Source: Agrobacterium rosae | Lineage (GTDB): Bacteria; Pseudomonadota; Alphaproteobacteria; Rhizobiales; Rhizobiaceae | Direction of reading: 5' to 3' | Length of the DNA stretch: 64,000 nt | NCBI RefSeq assembly: GCF_002915175.1 | Contig: NZ_NXEJ01000001.1 | Span: 627-64,626, forward strand | Shown: one piece after another, positions 35,595 through 44,059 of the stretch | Layout: each line of letters begins with the position of its first letter | How positions within the stretch are numbered: the first letter of the stretch is position 1 | Notes under the pieces: model-generated | What the model saw: the letters and a program-made list of their open reading frames with translations, nothing else | Database searches by the model: none | What the model was told of the DNA's origin: nothing | Made by a program: the position numbers and the translations under genes

Positions 35595-37223
35595 GTGCCC
35601 GATAGAAAATCCCCGCTCGCGCCCCTGCGGCATCCAACTTACAGAACAATCTGGTTTGCGAGCATCGCCTCGAATTTCGGTGGGCTCATTCAGGCGGTTG
35701 GGGCAGCATGGATGATGACGGCGCTTTCGTCGTCTGAAAACATGATTGCGCTGGTTCAGGCATCGACATCGCTGCCAATCATGCTTTTCTCTCTCGTCTC
35801 GGGCGCTCTTGCCGACAGCCTCGATCGCCGCCGCATCATGATTTCGGCGCAGCTTCTGATGTTGGTGGCCTCTATTTTGCTGACGGTCTTTGCCTGGGCC
35901 GAATGGCTGACGCCATGGCTTCTGCTGTTTTTCACCTTCATGATTGGCTGCGGAACGGCGCTCAACAATCCCTCATGGCAAGCATCTGTCGGCGAAATGG
36001 TTCCGCGTGAGGACCTGCCAGCGGCGGTGACGTTGAACAGTGTCGGCTTCAACATCACACGAAGCGTCGGTCCTGCCATCGGCGGTGTCATTGTTGCCAT
36101 CTCAGGGGCTGCTGCCGCTTTCCTTGTCAACACATTCAGTTATTTTACGCTGCTCTACGCGCTGTTCAAATGGCAGCCACCCAAAAACACATCCAGCTTG
36201 CCCCGCGAACATCTCTTTGCCGCCATTTCTGCCGGCATGCGCTATGTGGCCATGTCGCCGAATATCGGCAAGGTTCTGGTTCGGGGTTTCCTGTTTGGCC
36301 TTTCCGCCAGTGCCATTCTGGCGCTGATGCCGCTCGTCGCACGTGACCTGGTGCAGGGTGGTCCGCTGACATATGGCATCATGCTCGGTGCTTTTGGTGT
36401 CGGTGCGATTGGCGGCGCGTTGATCAGTGCCCGCTTGCGCGAAACATTGAGCAGCGAATGGATCGTCCGTGTCGCATTTCTAGGCTTCGCCTTCAGTGCT
36501 GCCGTCACGGCGGTCAGCACGAGTGCGATCCTGACGGCGCTTGTGCTGACCGTTTCCGGGGCAAGCTGGGTCTTGGCGCTTTCGCTGTTCAACACGATCG
36601 TTCAACTGTCCACCCCTCGCTGGGTGGTGGGACGTGCGCTGTCTCTTTACCAGACCTTGACCTTCGGCGGTATTGCCGTTGGTAGCTGGCTGTGGGGCTC
36701 TCTTGCCGAAAATTACGGCCTGTCCTACTCGCTTCTCTGTTCGTGCGTGCTGATGCTGCTGGGTGTGGTGGTCGGTTTCAAGCTCACCATGCCAGCCTTC
36801 GCGTCACTCAATCTCGATCCGCTCAACCGCTTTGTCGAACCGAACCTGCGGCTCGACGTCAAACCCCGAAGCGGCCCGATTGCCATTCTTGTCGATTACG
36901 AGATCGATGATAGCGATCTTCCGGAATTCATGACGATCATGGCCGAGCGCCGACGAATCCGTTTGCGCGATGGCGCGCAAAACTGGACGTTGATGCGCGA
37001 TCTGGAAAATCCTGACATCTGGACCGAAATTTATCATGTTCCGACCTGGGTCGAATATGTCAGGCATAACCATCGTCGGACGCAGGCGGATGCTGAAAGC
37101 TGGGACAGCATTCTGGCGCTGCACCGGGGTGCCACCCGCCCGCGCGTTCACCGCATGATTGAGCGTCAGGCAATCCCACCGCAGGATGATATTTTCCATA
37201 AGGCTCATATTGATCCGCATTGA
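35595..37223 (+). CDS. MFS transporter with C-terminal soluble domain
   Basis: A 542-residue major facilitator of the MFS_3 (EntS-like/DUF894) type. About ten to twelve membrane segments occupy residues 15-415; GALADSLDRRRIM near 75 is the loop 2-3 signature of MFS. After the last segment a soluble domain of about 110 residues (ILVDYEIDDSDLPEFMTIMAERR ... WTEIYHVPTWVEYVRH) resembles the antibiotic-monooxygenase-like ferredoxin fold found at the end of this subfamily. The GTG start at 35595 is used; no ATG precedes the first helix. Substrate unknown, probably export. Confidence 0.8.
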   Translation: MPDRKSPLAPLRHPTYRTIWFASIASNFGGLIQAVGAAWMMTALSSSENMIALVQASTSLPIMLFSLVSGALADSLDRRRIMISAQLLMLVASILLTVFAWAEWLTPWLLLFFTFMIGCGTALNNPSWQASVGEMVPREDLPAAVTLNSVGFNITRSVGPAIGGVIVAISGAAAAFLVNTFSYFTLLYALFKWQPPKNTSSLPREHLFAAISAGMRYVAMSPNIGKVLVRGFLFGLSASAILALMPLVARDLVQGGPLTYGIMLGAFGVGAIGGALISARLRETLSSEWIVRVAFLGFAFSAAVTAVSTSAILTALVLTVSGASWVLALSLFNTIVQLSTPRWVVGRALSLYQTLTFGGIAVGSWLWGSLAENYGLSYSLLCSCVLMLLGVVVGFKLTMPAFASLNLDPLNRFVEPNLRLDVKPRSGPIAILVDYEIDDSDLPEFMTIMAERRRIRLRDGAQNWTLMRDLENPDIWTEIYHVPTWVEYVRHNHRRTQADAESWDSILALHRGATRPRVHRMIERQAIPPQDDIFHKAHIDPH

Positions 37224-37387
37224 GCGGGTGCGATGGGCGAAGCTTTTTGATGCGTAGAAATATTTTCCCACAACAGGAACTTTTTTTATCCGGCTCGATT
37301 GATGCGTCTGACCAAATCTGACGCTCGTCATCGAGCAAATTTTAGCTCTGACACGGACGGCAGTGGACTGGCAGAGCGAAGTGCTGG

Positions 37388-39451
37388 TTGATTGCCGACA
37401 ATGAGCAATACGAAATACGCTTATGGGGTACGAGATTGTACGGACAGACAGACAATATCGGCCCCATTCTCACACAATTGTTCAAGCAGGCACCGACCTT
37501 CATCGCTCTGTTGCGAGGTCCAGACCATCGTTTCGAACTGGCAAATCCAAGCTACATGAAGCTGGTCGGTCGCGAGGATCTTATTGGTCGCACCGTGGCC
37601 GATGCTCTGCCTGATGCTGGTGCGCAAGGCTTTGTCGGCATTCTCGATAACGTCTATAGCTCGGGGGAACCCTACTCGGCAAACGGCGCGCATTATGCCG
37701 TTCAGTCTGAACCGGGTGGGCCAATCACTGAGCGCTATATCGACTTCATTTATCAGCCTATTCTCGATGGCGAGGGCAAGGTCGAGGCCATTTTCGTTGA
37801 AGGGTCTGACGTCACCAAGCGGACATTGGCAGAACGCGCGCGCCGCGAAAGCGAAGAGCTCTACAAGGGCCTGTTCGATGCCATCGATGAAGGCTTTTGC
37901 GTCATCGAATTTTTCGACGGACCACACGGCCCCAACAGCGACTACATACACATACAGGCCAATGAGGCCTATGCCCGTCACGCCGGAATTCCAAACGTCG
38001 TCGGCCAAAAATTGCGCGAAATGGTGCCCGACGAAGCTGATGCCTGGATTGCCCGATATGGGGAAGTCCTGCGTACCGGCAAGTCGATACGGTTTCAGCA
38101 GGAGCTTGTGGCGACCGGCCGATACCTTGAACTGGCGGCAGTTCGTATCGAGCCTGGAAGCAGGCGGCAGGTCGCCGTCATGTTTCAGGACATCACCGCT
38201 CGCCGACGTGCTGAAGTGGCGCTGGCGAAACTCAATGCGACGCTGGAACAACAGGTGGAAGAGCGTACCGGCGAGTTGATGGTCGCGGAAGAAGCGCTTC
38301 GCCACAGCCAGAAAATGGAAGCCGTGGGTCAATTGACCGGCGGTCTGGCCCATGACTTCAACAATATTCTGGCAGGCATCAGCGGTAGTCTCGAGATGAT
38401 GAACACGCGTCTTGTGCAGGGTCGGGTGGGCGATCTGGCGCGTTACATCAACGGCGCAGTCGGCGCGACGAAACGCGCTGCGGCACTCACGCAACGACTG
38501 TTGGCATTTTCCCGCAGGCAGACGCTTGATCCCAAGCCGCTCAACATCAACTCTCTGATCGAAGGTATGCTCGATCTTATCACCCGTAGTGTTGGTCCAG
38601 GCATAAATGTAGAAACCGTCGGAGCTGCAGGGCTATGGGCTACGAATGTCGATGCCGGTCAGCTCGAAAATGCTCTGCTGAATTTATGCATCAATGCGCG
38701 TGACGCCATGCCCGGTGGTGGCAAGCTGACGATCGAAACCTGTAATCGCTGGATTGATGAAAAGTCTGCGCGACTGCGGGGACTGGAGCCGGGGCAGTAT
38801 GTTTCCCTCTGTGTCTCTGACACCGGAACCGGTATGTCGCAGGAGGTCATCGAGCGGGCATTTGACCCATTCTACACCACCAAGCCGATCGGGCAGGGCA
38901 CAGGGCTCGGACTGTCCATGGTCTATGGTTTCGCCGGACAATCCGGAGGTGCCGCCCGCATTTATTCTGAGGTGGAGCAGGGTACGACCATATGCCTTTA
39001 CCTGCCAAGGCATGCAGGTGATTTAGAGGCAGTGGAAGAGCAGCATGAGGCGATAGCCGATGCGCCGCGCGCCGATGGCGGCGAAACTATTTTGGTTGTC
39101 GATGATGAGCCGCTGGTGCGTATGCTGGCGGTGGAAGAGCTCCAGGATCTGGGATATTCGGTCATCGAAGCGGAAGACGGCGCGTCAGCGCTCAGAATTC
39201 TCAATTCCGCCCGGGATATCAGCCTCTTGATAACCGATGTCGGTCTGCCCGGCGGCATGAACGGTCGCCAATTGGCGGATGCGGCCCGTGTGAAGCGGCC
39301 GGAACTGGAGGTCTTGTTCATTACCGGTTATGCCGAGAACGCCGTACTCAACCATGGCCATCTTGACCACGGTATGCATGTCATGACCAAGCCGTTTCAG
39401 CTCGATGTTTTCGCGCAACGGGTCAAAGCGCTCGCGCATCCCAAGCAATAA
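37388..39451 (+). CDS. Orphan hybrid sensor histidine kinase (PAS-PAS-HisKA-HATPase-REC)
   Basis: A soluble 687-residue hybrid kinase. Two PAS domains (about 20-140 and 155-280), a coiled linker, the phospho-acceptor His in LTGGLAHDFNNILAG near 318, HATPase boxes (N box INARDAMPGGG, GQGTGLGLSM) and a C-terminal receiver from about 565 (ILVVDDEPLVRML, phospho-Asp in LLITDVGLPGG, Lys in MTKPFQ). No membrane segment, so it senses an internal cue. The start is uncertain: the opening begins with TTG at 37388 and no in-frame ATG precedes the first PAS domain. No response regulator lies beside it. Confidence 0.82.
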   Translation: MIADNEQYEIRLWGTRLYGQTDNIGPILTQLFKQAPTFIALLRGPDHRFELANPSYMKLVGREDLIGRTVADALPDAGAQGFVGILDNVYSSGEPYSANGAHYAVQSEPGGPITERYIDFIYQPILDGEGKVEAIFVEGSDVTKRTLAERARRESEELYKGLFDAIDEGFCVIEFFDGPHGPNSDYIHIQANEAYARHAGIPNVVGQKLREMVPDEADAWIARYGEVLRTGKSIRFQQELVATGRYLELAAVRIEPGSRRQVAVMFQDITARRRAEVALAKLNATLEQQVEERTGELMVAEEALRHSQKMEAVGQLTGGLAHDFNNILAGISGSLEMMNTRLVQGRVGDLARYINGAVGATKRAAALTQRLLAFSRRQTLDPKPLNINSLIEGMLDLITRSVGPGINVETVGAAGLWATNVDAGQLENALLNLCINARDAMPGGGKLTIETCNRWIDEKSARLRGLEPGQYVSLCVSDTGTGMSQEVIERAFDPFYTTKPIGQGTGLGLSMVYGFAGQSGGAARIYSEVEQGTTICLYLPRHAGDLEAVEEQHEAIADAPRADGGETILVVDDEPLVRMLAVEELQDLGYSVIEAEDGASALRILNSARDISLLITDVGLPGGMNGRQLADAARVKRPELEVLFITGYAENAVLNHGHLDHGMHVMTKPFQLDVFAQRVKALAHPKQ

Positions 39452-39460
39452 GGGCAGGGC

Positions 39461-40705
39461 CTATCCTCGAAGTGCTTCGGCGGGAGATTGTCGGTAGGCC
39501 AGCCACGCGGGCAGAATGGCAAGACCAGCAGCCACCGCAAGCAGCAACACGGCTTGTGTTATGTCCGCCTTGGCAAACTCAACCGGCATGACGACGCCAC
39601 TTTTTGCGACGAGCAGGCCGGTTATGATTTTCGCCGCTGCAAAACCAATTGCGAAGCCAAGCCCGATCCCCGTTGCGAACAATGCGAACAATTCCGTCCA
39701 GACGATCAAGGAGATAGACGAGCGCGGCGCGCCAAAGGCGCGCAATGCGCCGATCTGTTTTCGCCTTTGTACGATGTGCGTGAGCGTTACGAGAATGAGG
39801 GAGGCTGCCACCAGACTTTGAGCGCCGATGGCGACCACGGAGAGAACCTCTCGAGCATCTCCCAATGTGGCATAGAGCTTTGTCAAAACCTCTCCTGGGA
39901 ACACGGCAAGTGTGTTGCCCTGCCGATATTGCTGGCGAAGCTTATAAGCATCGGCGATCGTTTTCGGTTTCACCAGAATGGCCGGAACACCCGGTGTCTC
40001 AGCCGTGAATGTTTCGTCCAGTCCGTTTTCTTCACCCTCTGCATGATCATGGGCATGACCTTCATGTTCTCCCGCTGCATGCTCGTGACCATTCTCATGG
40101 GCATCCATGCCGTGAATGTGCCAGACGGAACTAATGGGTACAAGAATGGCGCGATCCCATGGCGTGCCGGTGGGCTTTAGTCGGCCCTGAACATGGTAGA
40201 CGATCTCGGTATGGGTATGGCCGCCTTCTTCCGCTGCCCCGTGCATCGGCTTGATCTCTGCACCCAATGGCAGATCAACCGCAGAGCCGATGACGGCGTC
40301 TTCACCATCGGCGAAACCTTGACCTTCCACGAAGCCACTGGAGGTGTTGGCGATTAACGATGTTGTCGTTCCGACAATTGGGTAGCCGGCAAAGGAATCT
40401 CCGAAGCCGACCGGGCCTGCCCATGCGACGCGCGGGTCTTTGGCCAAGGACGCCAGCGTTTCGCCACTGACCAGCGGCAAGGGTGCAGCCTGAAGGAAGA
40501 CCGAGGACAGAACGAGTTGCGTTTCGCTACCGGCCGCGCCGATGACGAGATCGAATTTGTCGGCAGCGCGCGCCGTTCCCAAGCGCAATGCACGTTCCTG
40601 CAATGTGACGGTAACGCCGAGCGCCGTTGCCAGAGAAACCAGCAACACGACAACCAGTGAACCTGCCCAAAGGCGTTTTAGATCGGAGAGTATAAAACGA
40701 ATCAT
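39461..40705 (-). CDS. MacB/FtsX-type ABC permease with histidine-rich loop
   Basis: A 414-residue permease with a signal-anchor helix (about 15-35), a large periplasmic domain (about 40-285) and three C-terminal helices, the LolC/FtsX/MacB layout. Within the periplasmic domain a His-rich stretch near 200-230 (HGMDAHENGHEHAAGEHEG, then HAHDHAEGEE) should bind a transition metal. Together with the ATPase and the secreted protein upstream it resembles the Zur-controlled PA4063-4066/ZrgABCDE zinc-import loci of Pseudomonas and Vibrio. The start is one base after the ATPase stop. Confidence 0.8.
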   Translation of the reverse strand: MIRFILSDLKRLWAGSLVVVLLVSLATALGVTVTLQERALRLGTARAADKFDLVIGAAGSETQLVLSSVFLQAAPLPLVSGETLASLAKDPRVAWAGPVGFGDSFAGYPIVGTTTSLIANTSSGFVEGQGFADGEDAVIGSAVDLPLGAEIKPMHGAAEEGGHTHTEIVYHVQGRLKPTGTPWDRAILVPISSVWHIHGMDAHENGHEHAAGEHEGHAHDHAEGEENGLDETFTAETPGVPAILVKPKTIADAYKLRQQYRQGNTLAVFPGEVLTKLYATLGDAREVLSVVAIGAQSLVAASLILVTLTHIVQRRKQIGALRAFGAPRSSISLIVWTELFALFATGIGLGFAIGFAAAKIITGLLVAKSGVVMPVEFAKADITQAVLLLAVAAGLAILPAWLAYRQSPAEALRG

Positions 40706-40706
40706 A

Positions 40707-41387
40707 TCATGTGTTCCCGGCGATATCGGTTAGGATACGGCCATTGGCGAGTTCCAGACGGCGATCCAGGCGTTGCGCCAGAAGCCTGTCATGGGTGATC
40801 ACGATGAGTGTCGTGCCATCTGCCCGCGCCAGATCAACCAGCAGACGGCCGATCGTCTCGCCATTACCAGGGTCAAGGCTTGCCGTAGGCTCATCGGCGA
40901 CGATAACGCCGGGCTTTCGCAGCAGCGCGCGTGCAATCGCTACACGCTGCATCTCGCCGCGCGACATGGTGTTGATGTTCTGGTCTGGCCGGCCGAGGCC
41001 GGTTTTTTCGAGCAAGTCCGCTGCACGCTTACCGTAATCGCGGCACATAGCGCGGCTCAGGCGAACCGGCAGCAGCACGTTTTCGATAGCTGAAAGGCCC
41101 GGCAACAGATGAAACTCCTGCATAACGAGCCCGACATTTTCGCCTCGCCAGCGATCTCGTCTGGTTTCGGTCAATCCGGCAATATTCTGATCACCCCAGG
41201 TTACCGTGCCTTCTTGGATGCGCTCAAGACCGGTGATGACATTGACAAATGTACTTTTGCCGGAGCCGGACGCGCCTGATATTGCCATCATCTCGCCTGC
41301 GGCAACCTTCAGTTCGCCTATAGACAAAACCGGTGCGGCCAAGCCGGGATAGGAAACGGTAAGGCCCGATATGGTCAAAGACAACAT
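40707..41387 (-). CDS. MacB/LolD-type ABC ATP-binding protein
   Basis: A 226-residue single-domain ATPase. Walker A SGASGSGKST lies near residue 38, Q-loop VMQEFHLLPGLSAIENV near 90, signature MSRGEMQRVAIARAL near 142 and Walker B VIVADEPTASLDP near 162. The ATG at 41387 begins MLSLTISGLTVSYPG, the right N terminus; the opening extends to 41585 across the upstream gene. It should pair with the FtsX-like permease to drive a periplasmic conformational cycle. Confidence 0.88.
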   Translation of the reverse strand: MLSLTISGLTVSYPGLAAPVLSIGELKVAAGEMMAISGASGSGKSTFVNVITGLERIQEGTVTWGDQNIAGLTETRRDRWRGENVGLVMQEFHLLPGLSAIENVLLPVRLSRAMCRDYGKRAADLLEKTGLGRPDQNINTMSRGEMQRVAIARALLRKPGVIVADEPTASLDPGNGETIGRLLVDLARADGTTLIVITHDRLLAQRLDRRLELANGRILTDIAGNT

Positions 41388-41389
41388 GT

Positions 41390-41854
41390 TCACGACACCG
41401 AATATTGCGCATCTCTGATGCGCACGAGGCTGACGAAACCCGTCTCGGGGTCGGTCCATGAGCCGTGCTCCAAAGTTCCGGTCACCTCGATTGTCGTGCT
41501 GGGTTGCACGAAGGTCTGCTTTTCCGAGAGGTAGACGACGACGATATTGTCCGGCCAATCGGAATCCGACGAGCAGAACGGGCAAAGCGCCATGGGAATT
41601 TCCGTCAGCACGAAAAAGGCGGCTTCTGCCTTCAAGGGAGGAGCCATGAAGCCCTTCATGCGGATTTCCTTGCCGGTCAACTGTTTCAGCTTATCGGAAA
41701 ATTCCAGCCCTAGAACGCCGATCTTGCCATACATCTCATCGAAGGTGAGTGGCGATGGCGCAGCGAATGCACGCCCGGCGCAGAGCGTTATCCCCGACAG
41801 AGCGGCGAGTTTGAGCGAATGCCTGCGCGTGAACATGCGGGAATGGTGCGCCAT
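41390..41854 (-). CDS. Exported protein with Tat-like signal, DUF3299-like
   Basis: A 154-residue protein with an RR-containing signal (FTRRHSLKLAAL, about 8-19, hydrophobic core to residue 31 ending AFA-A), suggesting Tat export. The mature part has GKEIRMKGFMAPPL, a CxxC in ALCPFCSSD near 94, and TIEVTGTLEHGSWTDPETGF, which reads like the small DUF3299 proteins found beside MacB-like zinc modules. The start at 41854 has GGAG at good spacing; an ATG at 41836 is an alternative. It overlaps nothing and leads the three-gene ABC unit. Confidence 0.65.
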   Translation of the reverse strand: MAHHSRMFTRRHSLKLAALSGITLCAGRAFAAPSPLTFDEMYGKIGVLGLEFSDKLKQLTGKEIRMKGFMAPPLKAEAAFFVLTEIPMALCPFCSSDSDWPDNIVVVYLSEKQTFVQPSTTIEVTGTLEHGSWTDPETGFVSLVRIRDAQYSVS

Positions 41855-41947
41855 GACGATCTCCAGTTCGACCTGTCCGGTATAGTCTGAAACGAGGACG
41901 ATCCGGCCCGCATTGTGCGAGCCGGACCGTGTAATGTTCAAGCGTTC

Positions 41948-43705
41948 TTACTGCGTCTGTTTCGTGCCAAGAGCGAAAGCATCGGCCAGCACGCGGTAGA
42001 CGTCGCTCTGCTCCATATATCCCTTGAACTCTTCCGAGCCTGGACCTGTGGACTGTAGAACGATGTCGTCAACAGCGTGAACGCCGCTATCGCCATCCTT
42101 GGGAATGTTGCCCTGCACGAAGACTGCGCCGGGTACGTTCTTGTAGGCTTCGTTGGCGATATATTCCTTCTTTTCGTTCTGGATTGCAGGAACGAAAGGA
42201 CCGTCGAGCTTCGGACGGAATGTTTCATAATGGTCGGGACCATTATTGGCATTCAGGAACAGGCGGCGGCTGACGTCGACGCGGTCAGGATAGCCATCGC
42301 CATCCTTGTCTTCGTAGTTCGGGAAGCCGGCTTCGGCGTAGGTGCCAACCTTGGCACGCATTTCATCGCCTGGCTTTTCGTCATCGACGGTTCCGATGAT
42401 GGAAACGCCATGCGTGTGGTCGCCGGTGACGACGATCAGCGTATCGGGGTTCTTTGCAGCGAATTCGCGTGCAACGCCAATGGCCTTGTCGAATTCGATG
42501 GTTTCAACGACGGCGCGATCCCAATCCAGCGGGTGAGACATCTTGTCGATATTGGCAGCTTCGACCATCAGGAAGAAGCCTTCCGGGTTTTTCGACAGCT
42601 CACCAAGCGCAGCAGTGGTCATGTCGACCAAGCCGGGCTGATTTGGAAACTTGTCTACGGTGCCCTTCTTGAGGAAGTTGCGGTCTAGAACCGTATCCAT
42701 GTTGCCGGTGTGAAACAGGCCGAGAAGCTTTCCGGTGTTGGAGCCTTCTGCCTTTTCAAGCTCGCTCTTGTCGGTTGCCAGCGTGTAGCCTGCATCCTTA
42801 AACAACTTGATGTAGTCTTTGTCGTCCTTGCGCTTTGAACCGGGGGTATCCTTGCCGAGGAAGTAGGCAGAGCCACCGCCGAGAACGACATCAGGCTTGA
42901 CATCGAACATCATGCCGGTGATTTCGGCCTTATCGCCGCGCTTGCGGGTGTGAGATACAACGGCGGCAGGTGTCGCGTCCTGCAGTTCCGATGTCGTTAC
43001 GATGCCGATCGACTTTTTCGTCTGGCGGCGAAGGGCTTCTGCAAGGGTTTCGACCTTCGGGTCATCAAGGCTTGCTGGTGTGCGGTCGGCATAAACGCCA
43101 AGGGCGTTCACGGCTGTCTTGTGACCGGTCATGTAAGCCGACATGGTGTTGGCACTATCGGTCGCTACAGCTTCTGTAGAAGACGTACCGATAAACGCCA
43201 TACGGTCCATCTCGTCCATGTTGAGGCGGCCATTTGCCTTACCTTCGGTCATGCCCTTGGACATGATGCGGGCCGCTGTGCGGTGCGCAACGGAAAGGCC
43301 ATCTCCCAGCAGGAAGATCACGTTCTTGGCCTTTGGTGCTTCACCCGTGCCATAAACCGTCCATGTGACGTTTTTGGTTTCAGAACCGGCGGAAACCTCA
43401 ACTTTGTAATCGCCAGCCTTGGCAATCTTCAAACCGCGCAATGTAACGGCAGAACCAAGGACCTTGTCCTCTTTGCCCTTTTCTTCGGCTGTGAATGTGA
43501 CGTCGGAACCGAAGATAGCTTTATAGTCCTGGCCATTGACGGTAATCTTGACGTCTTCAGGCTTTACGACATTCTTGAACTCGACTTTGAAATCAAAAGG
43601 AGAGCCGGTGAGAATCGTTGCACGATCAAGGGGATAGACAGTTGCTGCCTGTGCAGCACCGGCAAGAACGGTGGTGGCAACGAATGCGGCGAAAAGTTTG
43701 CGCAT
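41948..43705 (-). CDS. phoA: Alkaline phosphatase
   Basis: A periplasmic phosphomonoesterase of 585 residues. Signal peptide 1-20 (ending AAQA-A), an N-terminal beta-rich domain (about 22-120), then the catalytic fold: metal ligand Asp135 in FLLGDGLSVAH, nucleophile Ser184 in ATDSANTMSAYMTG, and further metal sites in MVEAANIDKMSHPLDW and VTGDHTHGVS. It is longer than E. coli PhoA because of the N-terminal domain. A Pho box 58 bases upstream indicates control by PhoB under phosphate starvation. Confidence 0.93.
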   Translation of the reverse strand: MRKLFAAFVATTVLAGAAQAATVYPLDRATILTGSPFDFKVEFKNVVKPEDVKITVNGQDYKAIFGSDVTFTAEEKGKEDKVLGSAVTLRGLKIAKAGDYKVEVSAGSETKNVTWTVYGTGEAPKAKNVIFLLGDGLSVAHRTAARIMSKGMTEGKANGRLNMDEMDRMAFIGTSSTEAVATDSANTMSAYMTGHKTAVNALGVYADRTPASLDDPKVETLAEALRRQTKKSIGIVTTSELQDATPAAVVSHTRKRGDKAEITGMMFDVKPDVVLGGGSAYFLGKDTPGSKRKDDKDYIKLFKDAGYTLATDKSELEKAEGSNTGKLLGLFHTGNMDTVLDRNFLKKGTVDKFPNQPGLVDMTTAALGELSKNPEGFFLMVEAANIDKMSHPLDWDRAVVETIEFDKAIGVAREFAAKNPDTLIVVTGDHTHGVSIIGTVDDEKPGDEMRAKVGTYAEAGFPNYEDKDGDGYPDRVDVSRRLFLNANNGPDHYETFRPKLDGPFVPAIQNEKKEYIANEAYKNVPGAVFVQGNIPKDGDSGVHAVDDIVLQSTGPGSEEFKGYMEQSDVYRVLADAFALGTKQTQ

Positions 43706-43747
43706 GATAACCTCTAAGGAGTGATGTTTTATGGAAAGGCTTCCCGC

Positions 43748-43780
43748 CTATAGGGATTGCGCATGACAGAGACATGACGG
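43748..43780 (-). promoter_or_regulatory. Pho box and -10 element of phoA
   Basis: On the minus strand CCGTCAT (43780-43774) and CTGTCAT (43769-43763) form two 7-base direct repeats separated by four bases, 13 of 14 positions matching the PhoB consensus. CTATAG (43753-43748) follows nine bases later as a -10. The -35 is replaced by the box, the usual PhoB-dependent design. Confidence 0.8.
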
Positions 43781-43915
43781 TTGGCGGGAATTTTTGGGTG
43801 CCGTACAACCCGGTTGTTTCTGATTATCAACGTATCCCGGGTCGTTGTGACACCCAATGCGTTTTGTCAGCAGGCGCATTTCTTGATTTTTGCTGCGATG
43901 GACACATCTATCCGC

Positions 43916-43945
43916 CTTGCAGCGGGAAAAATCGCTCCTTATATA
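43916..43945 (+). promoter_or_regulatory. RpoH (sigma-32) type promoter of dnaK
   Basis: CTTG at 43916-43919 and CTTATATA at 43938-43945 match the alphaproteobacterial heat-shock sigma consensus in sequence and spacing. The start would lie near 43953, giving a leader of about 107 bases. I saw no CIRCE element. Confidence 0.7.
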
Positions 43946-44059
43946 CCCCCCAGAACAGCGTTGAAGAATGCTGCACGAACACGAAGACCATCCAAGTCAA
44001 GGAGTTGTCAGTGGAATGCCTCACGGGGTTCCGACAACTCGCTTCAAGGAGAGAAGAAA

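Noticed and set aside
41935..41960. GTAA...TTAC dyad before the exported-protein gene as a Zur box
   Set aside because: Only the outer four bases match; the inner half-sites do not, and it includes the phoA stop.
44010..44059. CIRCE element before dnaK
   Set aside because: No TTAGCACTC-type inverted repeat is visible; the RpoH-type promoter explains heat control.
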